DNA of 64,000 nt from Oreohelix idahoensis (GCA_024509875.1 JAMPIV010000581.1:253001-317000); one strand, 5' to 3'; counted from the first letter of the stretch, positions 49,126-63,003 are shown. Numbers and translations: made by a program. The notes: a model not told the origin generated them from the letters alone.

Positions 49126-51268
49126 TGCGCACTAGCCCTCTTCTCTATTATTCCGGTCTAGCGCGAACGTATGAGTTCTCTTGGACAAGTGTGCTGAGTT
49201 CCGATGTTATACCGTGCTAAGCTGGTACGCACCTTTTCAAAGGCCTGCGCCCCCTAGTCGCGTTATGAGGGAAATATAAGTCCTTGTCAAGTGCACAGTG
49301 GGCGTACATTGTCGATTCACCTAATCGCGCAGAGAGCGCCGTTAGTCACTGTGTGCTCACTATCTCTACAGCTGTTTCCTCCCCGCGGATAAAGGCGCAA
49401 GATTCAACATAAGGTACGGTACAATGTCTAATTCGACTCCAAGCGTAAGATGCCACCTCGTCACCACTCATATGTGTTTGATGCTATCCCACGCGCTCCA
49501 GATTCCCCCAGCACCAGAAAGATGGAACACTCAGAGGAGCGCGTACTTATGTACGTCCGCCTAGGCCCGTCGTCGCGATCTTCGTTGATCAACGCAACTA
49601 CCTCCCCAAGACTCGGACTCCGAACGCTCTCACCTACCAAGCGGTTATGGCTCTCACGCGCGAATCGAATACACAATCGCATCATTCGTAGAGCGTATCG
49701 GACAAAACATTCTATGCTAAATCAGTTTATACCCATTAATATCATTCAACTTCTGGCTTAACTTTCTCTTTCCTATGCCCAATGTCCCTCCCCCCCATAT
49801 ATATATTTCCCCCTCCCGTGTTGTGTCCCCACGCTGACTCACGCCCTCAACATACACTGATTAACACTCTCATGAAGAGAGGTCAGGCTCGGTTTCAGGC
49901 TATTTATATCAGTACCTGTCGCTGACTGCTTCGTTATGTGCTGGATCATCTCTTGATCAGTTTTGCATCGCATTGTCACAAGTACGCGTAGCGACGGTCA
50001 TGATTCTCGTATCTATATCTGCTAGGTGTAGTATCTAGTGCAGTGACGAGTCGGAGATGTGTGTCCTCTATTGATGCTGTTGGAAACCCACATATGTGGT
50101 TTACTCACCGATACACCCTAGTAAGTTTATCTCTTCTTGTCCACGCATTTCGTTTATAACTATATGCTTGAGTCTGAACTTATGGACGTCAAGTAACCTT
50201 ATTTATTTACCGATCTGCCTTGTGCTAACATCGCCGACTAGCGTTTCTGAGTAGTCTTAGAGGTTATTGCCGCGTGAGGTTTTGCCGACATCGCGAAGCT
50301 CGCCTGATTGTGTGTTATACGTCTTATGATCATGAACTTTATGTATGTAAATGCCTGCATGTATTAGTATATTGTGTCAATGCAGTGTACCGAGTAGAGG
50401 GTTCGTTCGAACGCTAAGCTGCCGATCGTTGCACCTAAGATCATGCGGTTTTGTTCGCTTACACTATATCTTGATTACCGATGAAATCTCAATAGATAAC
50501 TCTAGATGATTCTCACTCTCCGTTAGACCAGTCCTGAGTACCCTAGTCTATCTCTAGTTGTCCGCACTGTACGCGTAAGCGAAGTAGTATGTGTGAGTGT
50601 AAACAATGATTCCAGCAGTCTTGAACTTTGGTGCCTTGTAGGACACATTGTGTAATGAGTGGTTTATAATGGGTGCAGCACACGAACTAAGTACTACCGA
50701 TGTTCTGCTGTGCAATCGAACTCAGGCATCTGCCCCCCCGATCTTTACCTTTCAGCATGTACACTGTGGATGCAACCGCTACCTCTAGTTCGCTGCAGTT
50801 GACGGGAATATGGAGTGAGACCAAGTCTGAGGGCAAACTTGCTGTCGCCCATGGAGGGACAGCTAGTTGGCCTTTAGCCCTAAACCAAGTCGAGGAGCAG
50901 ACAGAGCAATAGGGTGAGATTAGGCGTTTAGTCGCCCTATTGTCATTTTATCCATTCAGTATGTTACCCACCCCCCCCTCCTTATCTGCGGCTATTACAA
51001 TAAACTGACCACTCACCACCTCAAAATCACACACCACACAAACGTCACTCACCATCCAATTCACCATCCCTGCCTCCACTCATTACAATCGACCGACACT
51101 ACTATAGGCCACACACTACCCACCTGCACCCGACCCCACCCCACACGCGGCCCACTACCCCATGCTTGCACTATTCAACCAACCCACCCCCCACCACCAC
51201 ACCCCCTCCCCCCTTCCTCCCGCCACCCCCACCGACCCGCGCATTAAACCACCCCGCCCCCACCTGCC

Positions 51269-51312
<44 letters not shown>

Positions 51313-51409
51313 CCCTCCCTCATTACGCCCCCCCCAGTGCGAAATAAACACCCCCCTACGAAGAAAAGTAAAAAGAAAAAGAAAAAGAAAGAAAAAAAGA
51401 AACTTTCCA
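49126..51409 (+). repeat. 5' LTR of element D
   Basis: Shares ordered blocks with the 3' LTR: attattccggtctagcg, ggtacggtacaatgt, atggacgtcaagtaacc, gattccagcagtct and the A-rich end gaaactttcca. It holds a C-rich insert (about 50970-51340) absent from the 3' LTR. Confidence 0.75.
51120..51315. repeat. C-rich tract with poly-C (5' LTR of D)
   Basis: C-rich sequence culminating in more than 35 consecutive C at 51271-51310; the complementary strand is G-run rich. Confidence 0.95.
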
Positions 51410-52765
51410 GTGGCCGAAGGCCAGATTCCTGGGTCCAGCTTTACGCAGTTTTGTGTTTGAGATAGGAATTTTCACAGTTTTAATGCCTGAAAGATATAAA
51501 GAAAAGAACATTTGATCTTTGACACCACATCCAACAACCAGTAGGACAGCTATACAGTCAGAAGTTCGAGATCTTTGAACTTGCATTAACCGTATAGGAT
51601 GCCTGTATCTAGGTCAGAGCGCTTAGTAAGCACACTTTTAAATTTATTACTTACGCTGAACACCGAGACAGTATTACACAAGGCCAGTAGGTACACCCAG
51701 TGTAGATCGCCCCACTCAGCTCCCAGCAGTATTGTTGGACATTTCTCAACGGCCTACAGAAGAATCCACCCAGCTATTGAATCAGCCCCATAACGTGCCA
51801 TAGTACATACAACCGTATGTGATTCTATACAGATGCTCAACAAAAAGAGAAAAACCATAGGACAGAGTAAGTACAGTATAGAATTAAACCTGTCTCCACA
51901 AACATGCAGTGCACCCCGTATTAGATAATTAACAACTACAACCCCAACCCAGCTTTGCCAGCAAAACCCCCCACAACCCACCCTTTCAAATCCCCCCCAA
52001 ATTCCAACCATGCCCTCACAGCACAAGGTCTGCTATATGCAAAAAAATGCTAACCATTGATATAATGATTATATGTTGTAGGTGACTTTGAAACACATAA
52101 TGCGGTATCCATGCATGTGATTGGTATACCAGCTAGAACTGAGCCCACACCCCGCTATTAGCATTGGTACTTGTTCAATAAACATTCGAACTCACTGGTA
52201 TCCCCAAACACTTAATCCTCATATTTGCATGCAAACCTAAGATAGCAAACATATTATGGTATAGATTGTTAGCGACTGTTTCTAGGTATTTGTATTTGTA
52301 CCACAAAATACGAATAAGTGACCCCTTAAAAAGGATTGTGAATCCAACTTTATATGAAATCAAATAATTGTTAGGTCCAATACGGTACCACCACAAAACA
52401 TTTCAATACCTAAAAAACCCCCCAACATTTATACACTCCCGATGTGTCGAACTAAATGACCAAGATCATTTTATTAGTAAATGCAGATTATCAACACTGA
52501 TTCTGTCAGTGTATCATAAATATTTTCATTTCCTCCCTATTGAATTTAATATATGATTATCTGAAAATGTGTTCATAGATGGTCTTATTCTCCCCTGTTC
52601 TTCTCCCCCCTTTGTAATGATCAATAGTTGTAAATATGACGTATTAGTGGTATGACAACTGGGGGACGTATTAAAAAAAGTAAAGAGACACTGCTCTACA
52701 CGTACCCGCATGAACTTGTCTGTATAGTAATAATGTAAGTTCATAACACCAACAATGAACAAGAC
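51410..52765 (+). other. Leader of element D, no gene seen
   Basis: Directly after the LTR end comes TGGCCGAAGGCC (from 51411), which starts with TGG as a primer-binding site should, but the tRNA match is not convincing. No clear frame follows. Confidence 0.35.
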
Positions 52766-53010
52766 CAATTACTAAGGCTTGTCTCCCAAAGTGATTGGTA
52801 AAGGGAAATATTTTTTCCACAGGTACTCAAGTGATCTGTGATTACATTGAGGTATACAAGACCTTTGTAAGGCTTGTCCCCACAGTATTTGAGATACAGT
52901 TATTGTTGTCCACAGGTACTCAAGTTATCATTGGTTATTATAAACCATACAAGTTTGGACTAAGACTAAGTCTATGGTATAGACTTGTCTCTCATTAATG
53001 TGAAAGAGGG
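52766..53010. repeat. Imperfect tandem repeat, about 105 bp period
   Basis: Blocks gcttgtctcc/gcttgtcccc/acttgtctct and two copies of ccacaggtactcaagt recur in order at about 100-110 base spacing; the third unit is partial. Confidence 0.7.
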
Positions 53011-53099
53011 TAATTTATTTACTTTTTCAGGTTTCTGATTTTAAGAAGACATCCTCATGTTCATATATATCAGCAGATTGATCATATCTCACATTTATT

Positions 53100-54070
53100 A
53101 TACTGCGTAACACCAGAAGGAAAAAAGGGGAGTTGCTCAAAATCTCTTGATAGCTCAGAAGACTAAAAAACTGGAAAAAAAAGGAAAAAAAAAAAAGCTA
53201 CTTAGGTAGAAACAAGCGGGAATGTTCGCTGCAAATATGAGGGACCAAAGAAAACGGCTTTCTAACTGCATAGAAGAGAAAAAAAAAAAAAAACAAAAAA
53301 GAGAAAAAGAAAAGGGAAAGCCTGCTGAAAAAAAAAAGGCTGCTCTGTGCTGAAGAAAAGAAAAGAAAAGAAAAAAAAGAAAAAAAGTAATGCTGTTGCG
53401 CTTTTTTGAGGAGAAAAAAAAGCTCTGGCTGTGCAGATCTCTCAAGTTTCTAAAAAGCTTGAGATTTGTGAAAAGAATAAAAAAAATTTTTATACAGCAG
53501 CTGCAGACTCGTGATAAAAACTAGAATGCATGCAGGCCTGGTAAGAAAACATAAAGAAAAAAATTGCTGAAGAATCAGCTAAGAACAGAATTGACAAAAT
53601 AAAAAATGGCTGCTGCAGAACACCGATTAAAACATCAGGAAAATCCCGCAGCGATATCCATGCTGTGCGCCTGTGCTAGAACTTAGAGGAAAAATTAGAA
53701 ATAACTGCAAAATGCTGCAGAGAATACTAGAAGTAAAAAAAAAAAAAAATGAAAAGCAAATAAGAGAAGTGAGAATTGAATGCTGAGAGAAAAAAAAAAG
53801 GAAAGGTGAATTAAGCCAATCAGCATCTGGCTCTGCAAAAGAAAAAGTAGAACGAATAAAGTAAAAAAAAAGTGTAAGAGCCGAAAAAAAAGGATAAAGA
53901 GAAGTGAATTAATAACATTTATGATTGAAAGAACAAGAAGAAAAAAAAAAAACAAAAAAAAAAAAAAAAATAATAAGAAGCTAAAGTTAAAGTACATTCG
54001 AAATACTCAAGAATGTCCTTCTGAAAAAAAAAAAGATTTACCTAAAAAGTAAAATTAAAAGAAGAGAAGA
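53100..54070 (+). pseudogene. Element D gag-like coiled-coil region, A-rich, frame scrambled
   Basis: Purine-rich sequence with many A runs and recurring gctgctctg, gaagaaaag and gctgcaga blocks, which in short frames read as Ala/Glu/Lys-rich text such as the AAEREEKKL coiled coil of E1/E2 gag. The position between leader and pol fits gag. Indels in A runs destroy the frame. Inference only. Confidence 0.4.
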
Positions 54071-54207
54071 GCCGACAAAGATATTGCTGGCTCTGCTAAC
54101 TGCATTGATTGAATAAAGAATAGTCTGTAATGCCTGTATCGACTGACAAAATAACAAGTAACTATACACTCATATGCCACCATATATCCAACAACATATG
54201 TTGATCT

Positions 54208-54342
54208 CCCTCCCCCCCCCACCCCCACCCACCCCCCCTCCACCCCCCCCCCCACCCCCTCCCCCGACCCCCCCCCCCCCCCCCCCTGAAATTACCCCCC
54301 CCCCCATACCCCCACTACCCCCCCCCCCCCCCCCACAATGCC
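54208..54342. repeat. C-rich tract (CCCCCA-like)
   Basis: Dense C runs broken by A/T. It is followed by tacgaagagaagataag, similar to tacgaagaaaagtaaaa after the first C-rich tract, so the two may be related copies. Confidence 0.9.
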
Positions 54343-57300
54343 CACTACGAAGAGAAGATAAGTGTCCTAGAGTGCGATGCTATAGACCCTTGCGCACATA
54401 GTCGCAGCAATACATACATAAAGCTCAGTAATGAGACAACATCGAAGTGAAATTTGCTATGATCTAGTGATATCATAATATGTGATCGTCGCTGCACTAT
54501 TTCCCTGATCAATGCCAAGTAATATGATATGTGATTATATGTGCTAGATGTCATACCGAGTTGTGCTCTGATAAGAGCTCATCCTCCTATTGATAGCCAT
54601 CTGGAGTGTGTAAAATGGGTAAAAACCGGATAGTACTAAAGGTTCAATTTAACCTACAGTGATGAATAAACATATAACTCATCCAGCATGTTGATGGGGA
54701 ACTTCTCTATTATTCGGTTTCTAATTGGGATTTGAACGGGTAGCTTGTCGATCTCATATAAATGTTAGACAAAAAATCCACAGTATGGATGTGTAATCAG
54801 AACGTTCCTGCGGCAAAATCTATAAAAAAGCTATGAAGAACTCTAAAGAGTCTCTGGGAGTAAGTTTATATTTATTTGTGTGAAAAAGGGCCGTGACAAC
54901 CAAAAGATCAAAAGAGTATAAGTTTATAACTGTTGATTGGAAGAGGCGAGACTGAAAAGATACATTATGATGCGTAGGCTTTGATTAAAGTGATTGATTA
55001 TAAGGCTGGGTTCTGAGGAGGAATCGTTTAGATTTAGGTTTTTTTCGTTTTTTTGTTTTTTTTTTCATTGATTTTAAACCTTGAGAGTGTAGGTTAGTGT
55101 AATAGGAATGTCTCAGGAAAATTCATCTCACAAAAACCCGTGGGCGAAATTTTACATTGCACTTGTACAGGGAGTTCATTATCTGGAACTTTAGTAAATT
55201 AAGATCAGAATAGGATCTATAAAGAAAGATGGACACGCAGGGGAAAATTACATGAGAGTGATAGGTTCTTTGAGGATTTATTCGCTACTAAGAGCGAGGT
55301 AGCATGTCTTCGAAAAAAAATTGAATTATTCGAGTAAATCATTACTTGAGAGTTCGTTATGACCGCTAAAATGATTTATTTAATACCGGTCTGTTTTTTA
55401 TGTTAAAGCCATAAAATTGGACCGGGAATAAGAGTACTTGTGACCTTGTTACATGCCAGCGGTTACAACCTCCTTTACTCTGTTCGTTAAAAGCTCACAA
55501 TGCGACATTAAAGAGACAATATTATGTGCTCAAGTTCTATATAATGCTCAGGGCACACCCTGGAATTAATAGCGTATCTTCGGCAGGTTAGACTATACTG
55601 GAACATTACGTGCGAACTCAAGTTGCCATTTCGATTCGGGATAAGTGCACTACAATTGGGAAATGGCTCAATCACTGGAAAATGACTTCTCGAGCTACAA
55701 GTCATTAAGTATATTCAAATCACGTAAGGTGATAACCACATATGGTGGAGACGTAATACCTCACTAGTAGTTTAACTTTGCTTCTCATTCTATTCCTATT
55801 GAGCAATAATAATCGTATAAGTGGTTCCTGCGTTTTAACGAGGAAGGTGAGGTCGCATCATATAAGCTAATCTACAATTTAGAAGAAATAGCACGGGGAT
55901 AATGGATCTTAATATCATCGGTCGCAACTACCTCTAGCGCTCTTTCAACAGACAGGCTACAGGAAAAATCAAAAAAGGAAAATCAAATCGGGCTGATAAT
56001 AAAAACAAAAAATAAGTCCTGGAACCAGTAATTACACCTGGAGGGTCAATTTAACCAGCATTACATTTAATATGCGTACTACAATCAATCTGCATTCAGA
56101 AATATGATGTCCTTCCTAGAAAGGGAGTGAGGAATGATAAATAGGGGCTTCGACTCCTTTATTCTGCTATAACAGTCATGCAATCAGAGTTAATTCATGT
56201 GACTGAGCTCCTAAAGGTAATTGAGTTACTGTCTGTCAGCTACACAAAGGTAATCCGTAATAAATGGAGGTATGGTAAAATCTATAACATCGGATACTAA
56301 AAAATAAATAAGTGTAACTTGTAAACGTGCTGGCACAAGAGGTTCCAGGAGACACCGAATAATAGAAGATTCTCAAATCCCTCTCCATACTAGCGCTTCA
56401 GGGGCAACTCAAAATATAAACAGAGCATTTGCTTTACTGAATTTCAGCAATCTACGTGTGAATACTATCTAGTAAAAGACTTGTCCAACAGTGTAGAATT
56501 CCGATTAGACGATTTTTGCTCCACGTCACAAAACAAGGAGTTTGTGCGATGCAAACAGGGGGTTTATTCCGAAATCAACAACAATAAGGACTAAGTAAGA
56601 ATTCTATGGGTTTCAACGATCATGATAAATGTGTCATTGCGATTAATCCAAGGATCCACTCCTATCTATTAAATAGCACCCTAATAGTGGGTACAGCTCG
56701 CATGACATTCAAAATTCTTTCGATAAATCGGGGTCTCGTGCCGACCAGGCATTTACCCGTGGCCAAGGTCGCAAATCAATCTCCAAAGCTTAATCCATTC
56801 TTCAGCTACAGGAGTTCCAACGAGTCGCTCACCTTGTAACATTAATTTGACATGGAGAGATATATTAGATGCATCCACTGCCTTTGCCAAATCCTAGTCC
56901 TAAGTAACAGCCTCTGGGCCAAAGAGTGTGCTCAGTTTCAACGCACGTCAGCATTCCGCTCTTGCTGTCCTTCTTCGATCGCTGATCTTAATCAAGGTCC
57001 GATCGCCATGGTGAAATGGCAAGATAGTAATGTCTGGAGCCCACTAGCCGAATAGGTGCATCAACGTGGGGAAACTCTTATTCGAATGTCTTTGAACAAA
57101 CGCATCGCAGACGCCTCTACCGTATGCGATGATCGGAGTGACTCCGCGTGTGATGCTATGTCTCTCTCACCACTCTGATCCTCTCTTCACCTAAGAATAT
57201 ATGATTCTGTGTCCCCCCACACACTACCGCCCCCGCAGGTTTGAGAATTGAATGGACTTAAGCGAGTCTTGGGTGACATACGTACAAGTACGCGCATTAC

Positions 57301-58550
57301 TCTTCTAATGGAAGGATAAGACTGAATTTGCGTGTCAGATCACTGGTACTTGTTCGTGATAATATACTCTAACTATATCAATGTGTTGTACAAGCAGGCA
57401 GCAAGCAGAGTCGTGACCAGTACCAGTGTGAGAAGCCATGGCGGATATGAGTATGAGTGACAATCGCTGGTTTTGCATGATATTTTTCACTAGTTTTTAA
57501 TCTTATGACCACCTGTTGCTGTTAAAAATTGCCATTCTCAATAACTGCAGCATTTGTTGCTAACATCCATCTTAGAGTTCTTGTCAGACCGAGCAGCGGC
57601 ACTAGATCGTCTTAGAATCAGCATATTTTATCAAGATCTCTGTGATCACCGATTCGTGTGTAGCTGAATAAAATTGTATGTAAGACTCTTAAGACTCAAA
57701 CCTCGTGATGGTACTGCGTGACTCTGGCAGAGTTAAGAATCTGCATATCTATTAACAGGTTGGTTTCGAGGCTAGAAATTGTGCTAGTGAGCTTAACCAG
57801 GTGTAGACCAGCATGATCATATCCAATGAATCGCATTGCAACATTTCCCATCAGCACCAATGTTAGATTACCTGCGGCCTATGTGTAATATTCAAAAACT
57901 TGTCCTTGATGTACTTTCTGTTGATGTTATGAAGCGATCCTATTCCGTGTCTATTAAATTCTGCTCTACCAACCTCGAATAATCGTGCCTGGTCAGGATC
58001 GTCCTCGTAGATCTACACACCTCCACCCCAATCTCAGGGCATTGTTACCCCAACTCACATAGCCTTCATGTGTTAATATGCCACAATCGTCCACGTGTAT
58101 GCTGAAGTTGGCTGTAACCGCCCCCCCCTCCCTAGAAGCCCACCGCCATCCAATATGGTATCCTTGGTGTAGATCTCTCACCACGATTCCTGTTAACAAA
58201 CTGTTGTAAGAGGATACTAACTCTAGGAGAGAGAAGAAATTCTTTTCGCTGTTCAGGAGACAGCCACTAGGTGATCGAAATCTATGGATCTCACGTGTGT
58301 GGAATTTCGTAAATACCTTGGACTAAACTCTCCACTGAGTCTTATGGGCGTACCTATTACGTAACCTGGTTCAGAAGGGGACTTCCGCTAAGTCCAGTCT
58401 TAATTCTCCTATCGGAATTGTGCCTACGACAATAGGGAGAAGTTATAAATGCTTTACAGCACGCTTCATGTTTCGCAGTGTGCTGGACATAATGGGTTTT
58501 TCTTCCGTATAACTAAAGCTAAGATTTGAGTTCTTCAATCTTTCTCTTTA
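54343..58550 (+). other. Element D interior without recognisable genes, 4.2 kb
   Basis: By position this should hold the rest of gag, protease and the integrase finger. No zinc knuckle, DTG or HHCC motif could be found in any frame. The longest frames (for example 56606-56839 and 56852-57055) match nothing known to me. Confidence 0.4.
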
Positions 58551-61082
58551 TTGGGGCCTCCTGCTGTGAATAAGGACATACGAATCTATTGTCGATCTTG
58601 TAAAGTAGGTCAAGAGATTAAATCCAGAGGTCCACGCCATGATGCACCTATTCAGGCTGCAGACATTCCCATTCGGCCATTTCAAAAAATGGCGATAGAC
58701 ATCATTGGTCCATTTAAGATAAAGTCTGCTAGAGGACACCAATTTATTTTGACGAGTGTTGATATGTGCACACGTTGGCCGGAGGCTGTTCCTCTAAAGA
58801 GCACAACTACTGCTGATGTCGCAGATGCTCTTTGGTTAATATTTTCTCGTCTGGGGTTTCCAGCAGAAATATTATCCGACCATGGTACCCAACTCATATC
58901 GGATACCATGTCTCAAGTAATGTCGACTCTGAAGATAGAGAGATCGTGGGAGTAGTATTTATCATCCTAATGTCCAAATGGGATGGTGGAACGTTTGAAT
59001 AGAACTCTGAAAAACCTACTAGGTAAGATAACAGAAGATCATCCTCAGGATTGGGATAGGGTTTTACCCGCGGCTCTCTTTGCATATAGAGAGGTCGCCA
59101 ACGAACATACAGGATTTTCTCCCTTTGAACTTGTCTTTGGCGCGAAACCGCGAGGTCCTATGTCCTTACTTCATGATCTTATAACTGCTGATAATATTGT
59201 CGATGACACAAAATCCTCTTATGAATATGTCATCGCACTTAGACACAAGATTATGGAAGCATGCAAATCGGCAACTGCTTCTTCTGAATTTGCGAAACAG
59301 AAGGCAAGGGAATTTGCCAATAAAAAAAGATGTTTGCGTCAACTTTGTCCAGGTGACAAAGCATTTGTCTTGCTACCTTGTAGGGAAAATAGACTTCTCA
59401 TTTCTTGGAAAGGTCCGTACGATATAATATCAAAAGTTTCCGATGTTGACTATATCGTCGATATTGACGGGAAGCGTAAAACCTTCCACATCAACATGCT
59501 CACGGAATTCCATGAACGTTCTGATTATTTACAACCTGTTTTCCAGGCAACGGACGATTTTCCAGTCCAACATGGACAGTACTCATCTCTGTCAGTAATA
59601 CAGGATGAGGAAACGAGTTTCTCGGATGTAAATTTACCTTTTCCAATGATTCCTCTTCACTCTAATGAATCATGGAAAGATGTTGCAATTTCTCCAGAAT
59701 TATCTCCAGGAGAGCAGAAACAAGTTTCTACTATGTTAGAACAATTTCAGGATGTCCTTACTGACATTCCTGGTCAAACTGATGTCATTCAACATGACAT
59801 TATTCTTACTGACCATAGTCCTATAAGAGTCAGACCGTATCCTATCCCGATACATTTTCAAGCACAGGTAGAGAAAGAGTTAGATGAGATGATAGAGTTA
59901 AAAATTATTGAACCATCCACATCAGCATATTCTTCGCCGATGGTTATAGTACGAAAAAAAGACAATAACATACGTCTTTGCGTGGATTATCGCAAATTGA
60001 ATCAAGTAACTAAATTCGATGCTGAACCTATGCCTTTACTAGAAGAGCTACTTACGAGACTATCGAATTCTCACTTCTTTACTAAACTCGATTTGTCTAA
60101 GGGATATTGGCAAGTTCCACTATCCGAACACGCCAAACCGTTTACTGCTTTTTCGACGCCTAGGGGTCTATTCCAATGGAATTTCATGCCTTTCGGTCTT
60201 ACGAACGCCCCTGCAACATTTGTACGCATGATGCGTCGAATCCTATCTCATCGCTCAGATGTCATTGCGTATCTTGATGACATCTGTCTTTTCAGTGATA
60301 CTTGGAACGATCACTATAATGGTATAAATGAACTATTGTCTATCTTACGCGAGCATAACCTGACAGCGAAACCATCGAAAGCATGTATTGGTTTTAGCGA
60401 AATATCTTTCTTAGGACACCGTGTTGGTCATGGGTTCCTAAAAACAGAAGACCATAATACAAGTAAGATACTTAACATTTCTATTCCTAAGACTAAAAAG
60501 CAAGTACGAAGTCTCTTAGGTCTAATACAATTTTATGGACGATTCATCCCGAATCTGTCCTCCATTATGTCACCTCTTTCTTCCTTGCTAAAGAAAGGGT
60601 CTCCTAATGTAGTCCATTGGACTCAAGAATGTCAATCCTCTTTGGATAAGGTTAAAACTATGTTTTCTACTTCACCTATCCTAGTATTGCCTTCTAAGGG
60701 TAAGACATTTATTCTTCGTAGTGACGCTTCATCCACCGGGATTGGAGCTGCACTAATGCAAGAGTACTCTAGAACTCTGCATCCTGTGATGTATATTTCT
60801 CGGAAATTAAATGCCGCAGAGAAGAATTACTCGGTCCTAGACCGTGAATTATTGGCTATGGTTTGGTCAATCCTTAAACTGCAAAGATTTCTTCTGGGCG
60901 CGCATTTCATTGTGGAAACTGACCAGAAAGCTCTTACGGCTATTCAGAGTAAAAATCTGAAGAGCGCGAGATCAACGCGATACGCGATTGCTCTACAGCC
61001 ATTTCATTTTCGGTGCGAGCTATCCGTGGGTCAGAAAATGTGATGGCAGATATTTTGTCTAGATGCCCACATGATTCATAAC
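58551..61082 (+). pseudogene. Element D pol: integrase, reverse transcriptase, RNase H
   Basis: Starts in the integrase finger (CRSCKVGQEI). The core has AIDIIGPF (first Asp, near 58695), ILSDHGTQ (second Asp, near 58875) and, after indels near 58950-58985, HPNVQMG and MVERLNR (the Glu). The GPY/F module is ISWKGPYDII at 59404-59430. RT carries LCVDYRKLN, LDLSKGYWQV, MPFGLTNAPATF and the catalytic YLDD near 60270-60281. RNase H has RSDASSTGIG and ETDQKAL. A frameshift near 61015 moves the end into another frame, which finishes with the typical ADILSRCPH tail at about 61082. Integrase again precedes RT. The family is clearly different from E2. Confidence 0.88.
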
Positions 61083-61810
61083 TGTTATACAACTTTGATA
61101 CAGTTGTTTCTATGTTGAAATGTGTACACATATGTAATATATCATATATTGATTGTAACACTACTTAGCGGTTCATTGATATTTATTCACCGCTGATCTT
61201 TCAATGTTTTTCGTCTTTGATGATCATGATGTTAAGATATCTTAGATGAAATTTATGTATAAACTAATGTGGAAATTGGGTCATTGCTAATATTGTAGTA
61301 TGCGTTGGTGACACCTCTCTGGAAATATTAATACTTAGAGAAGTACCTTCTCTAAGGTCATAAAACTTATGCTTATCATCTGCGCATTGTTATTGGTGCG
61401 TTGTGAGCCTATTGTATGTTGCTCCTAGATGTATTTCAAAAAAAAAAAAAGTACCATTTTTTTTTTTCCCGAGGGGTGTGGTAATCTGTTGCGTGCATAT
61501 TTTGACGCACATATTACAAAAATCGATATGGCTATTTAATATGGAAAAAAATATAGACATTCATTCATTTGTGTATGAAAATGCTGTCTATGGTAAAAGC
61601 GAGAGAATCCATGTTTGATTCACACTTTTGATTATAGGAGTAATCGTTCTTGATATTGATCCGGCGCATGGATTGCTCTTACGTTTGTACTTATTTTTTA
61701 GGGGCCAGAAAATATATTAATTTGCTTATTATGTTTATGGCCTGAATTCATATGTATTACATATTATTAGTACAAGTAGAATCAGTCCTATATTGTATAT
61801 TTTGGATGGG
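61083..61810. other. Element D 3' untranslated region
   Basis: No frame. It includes an A run and T run near 61440-61468, and a purine-rich ggatgggtaggcggga just before the LTR, a candidate polypurine tract. Confidence 0.4.
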
Positions 61811-63003
61811 TAGGCGGGACTAGATTCTTATTATTCCGGTCTAGCGGAAGTATGAGTTGTCTTGACAAGTCGTGATGAGTTCCGATGTACCGTGATAATG
61901 GCTGGTACGCACTTTTCAAAGGGCTGGTAGATTGTTAAGGAAATATAATTCAGGAAGTGGTTTTCTTCTAAAGGAGATGGTATCTCTACTATAGTTTATG
62001 TTAGAGACTCTCCTAAGGTACGGTACAATGTATAATTCGGACTCCATGTATTGCCAGACCCTATTTTGATGATCTCATGTCGATTCGACCTAGATGGAAC
62101 ATTGTGCTTCGTATCGCTAGGGTCGTGTTTTGTATCGACAAAGATGACAGACTTTCCTACAGCGGTTATGGCTACGTGAATTAACCTGATCATTGTAGAG
62201 CTGTATGGAAACATTTATGAAATCAGTTATATACCCATTATAAATTAACTCTGGCTTATATTCTCTTTCCTATGAATGAGTGAACGACAACTCAGGGAGG
62301 CGGCCATGTTAGATTTCGGTCATCATATGTTTTGATCACTGCCAAGAGAACAGATTATTTATCCTATTATCGGACAGTGACAGGGAGATCTCAATCTTGC
62401 TAGAAACCCCCTCTTTCGTGGTTTCATAATATATGCTACAAACTATGGACGTCAAGTAACCTTAGTTATTTACCGATCTGCCTTCACTGACGCGTTTAGT
62501 CAGATAGGGGAATGCGGCCATAATATATCATGACATTGAACTTTTGATGTACTGCCCATTATTTCTGAATGTGTCATGACTTCAGATCTGCTATGTATAC
62601 CTACAAATTGATATGTCAACATACCATGATGTACTCGTATGTCCCAGTGTGTACGTCTGAATAAATTGAGTAAACAAAGATTCCAGCAGTCTGCATTGGT
62701 GCCTTGTAGACACATGTGTATGAGTGGTTATATTGGTCAGCACACGAACAGTACACCATTCGCGGCAATCACACTCTACACTTCTACTTCATACATACAC
62801 CATCCTGCGTCGGTTGGAGTGACCAAGTCTAGGGCCTGCTTCCCCTGGAGCCTTTGCCTTCCCTAACTCAGGACTAGGGTGAGTTACCCATTTACAGCTG
62901 GGTAGACTGGGGGCATGCCTGATCTCAACAACACACCACTCTTCCTTACAGAGCATACAGACTGACACTTCATTAGAGTGGAAAGAAGAAAAGAAACTTT
63001 ACA
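61811..63003 (+). repeat. 3' LTR of element D
   Basis: Ordered matches to the 5' LTR, but many blocks are shortened by one to a few bases and longer gaps occur; about half the 5' LTR length. The start is approximate. Confidence 0.7.

Larger units (their letters stand above)
49126..63003 (+). mobile_element. Element D: Gmr1-like LTR retrotransposon, 13.9 kb, decayed or poorly resolved
   Basis: TG...CA ends (TGCGCACTAG and AACTTTACA) and a perfect 5-bp duplication, nested in mariner C. LTRs are recognisable at both ends but unequal (about 2.28 and 1.19 kb). Pol at 58551-61082 has integrase before reverse transcriptase. The region between the 5' LTR and pol (about 7 kb) has no clean frame. Confidence 0.88.

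Noticed and set aside
51162..51465. Proline-rich open frames at 51162-51465 and 54174-54401
   Set aside because: Produced by poly-C runs; no start context, conservation or domain.
53155..53997. Phe-rich, membrane-like minus-strand frames
   Set aside because: Complement of A-rich gag-like sequence; low complexity only.
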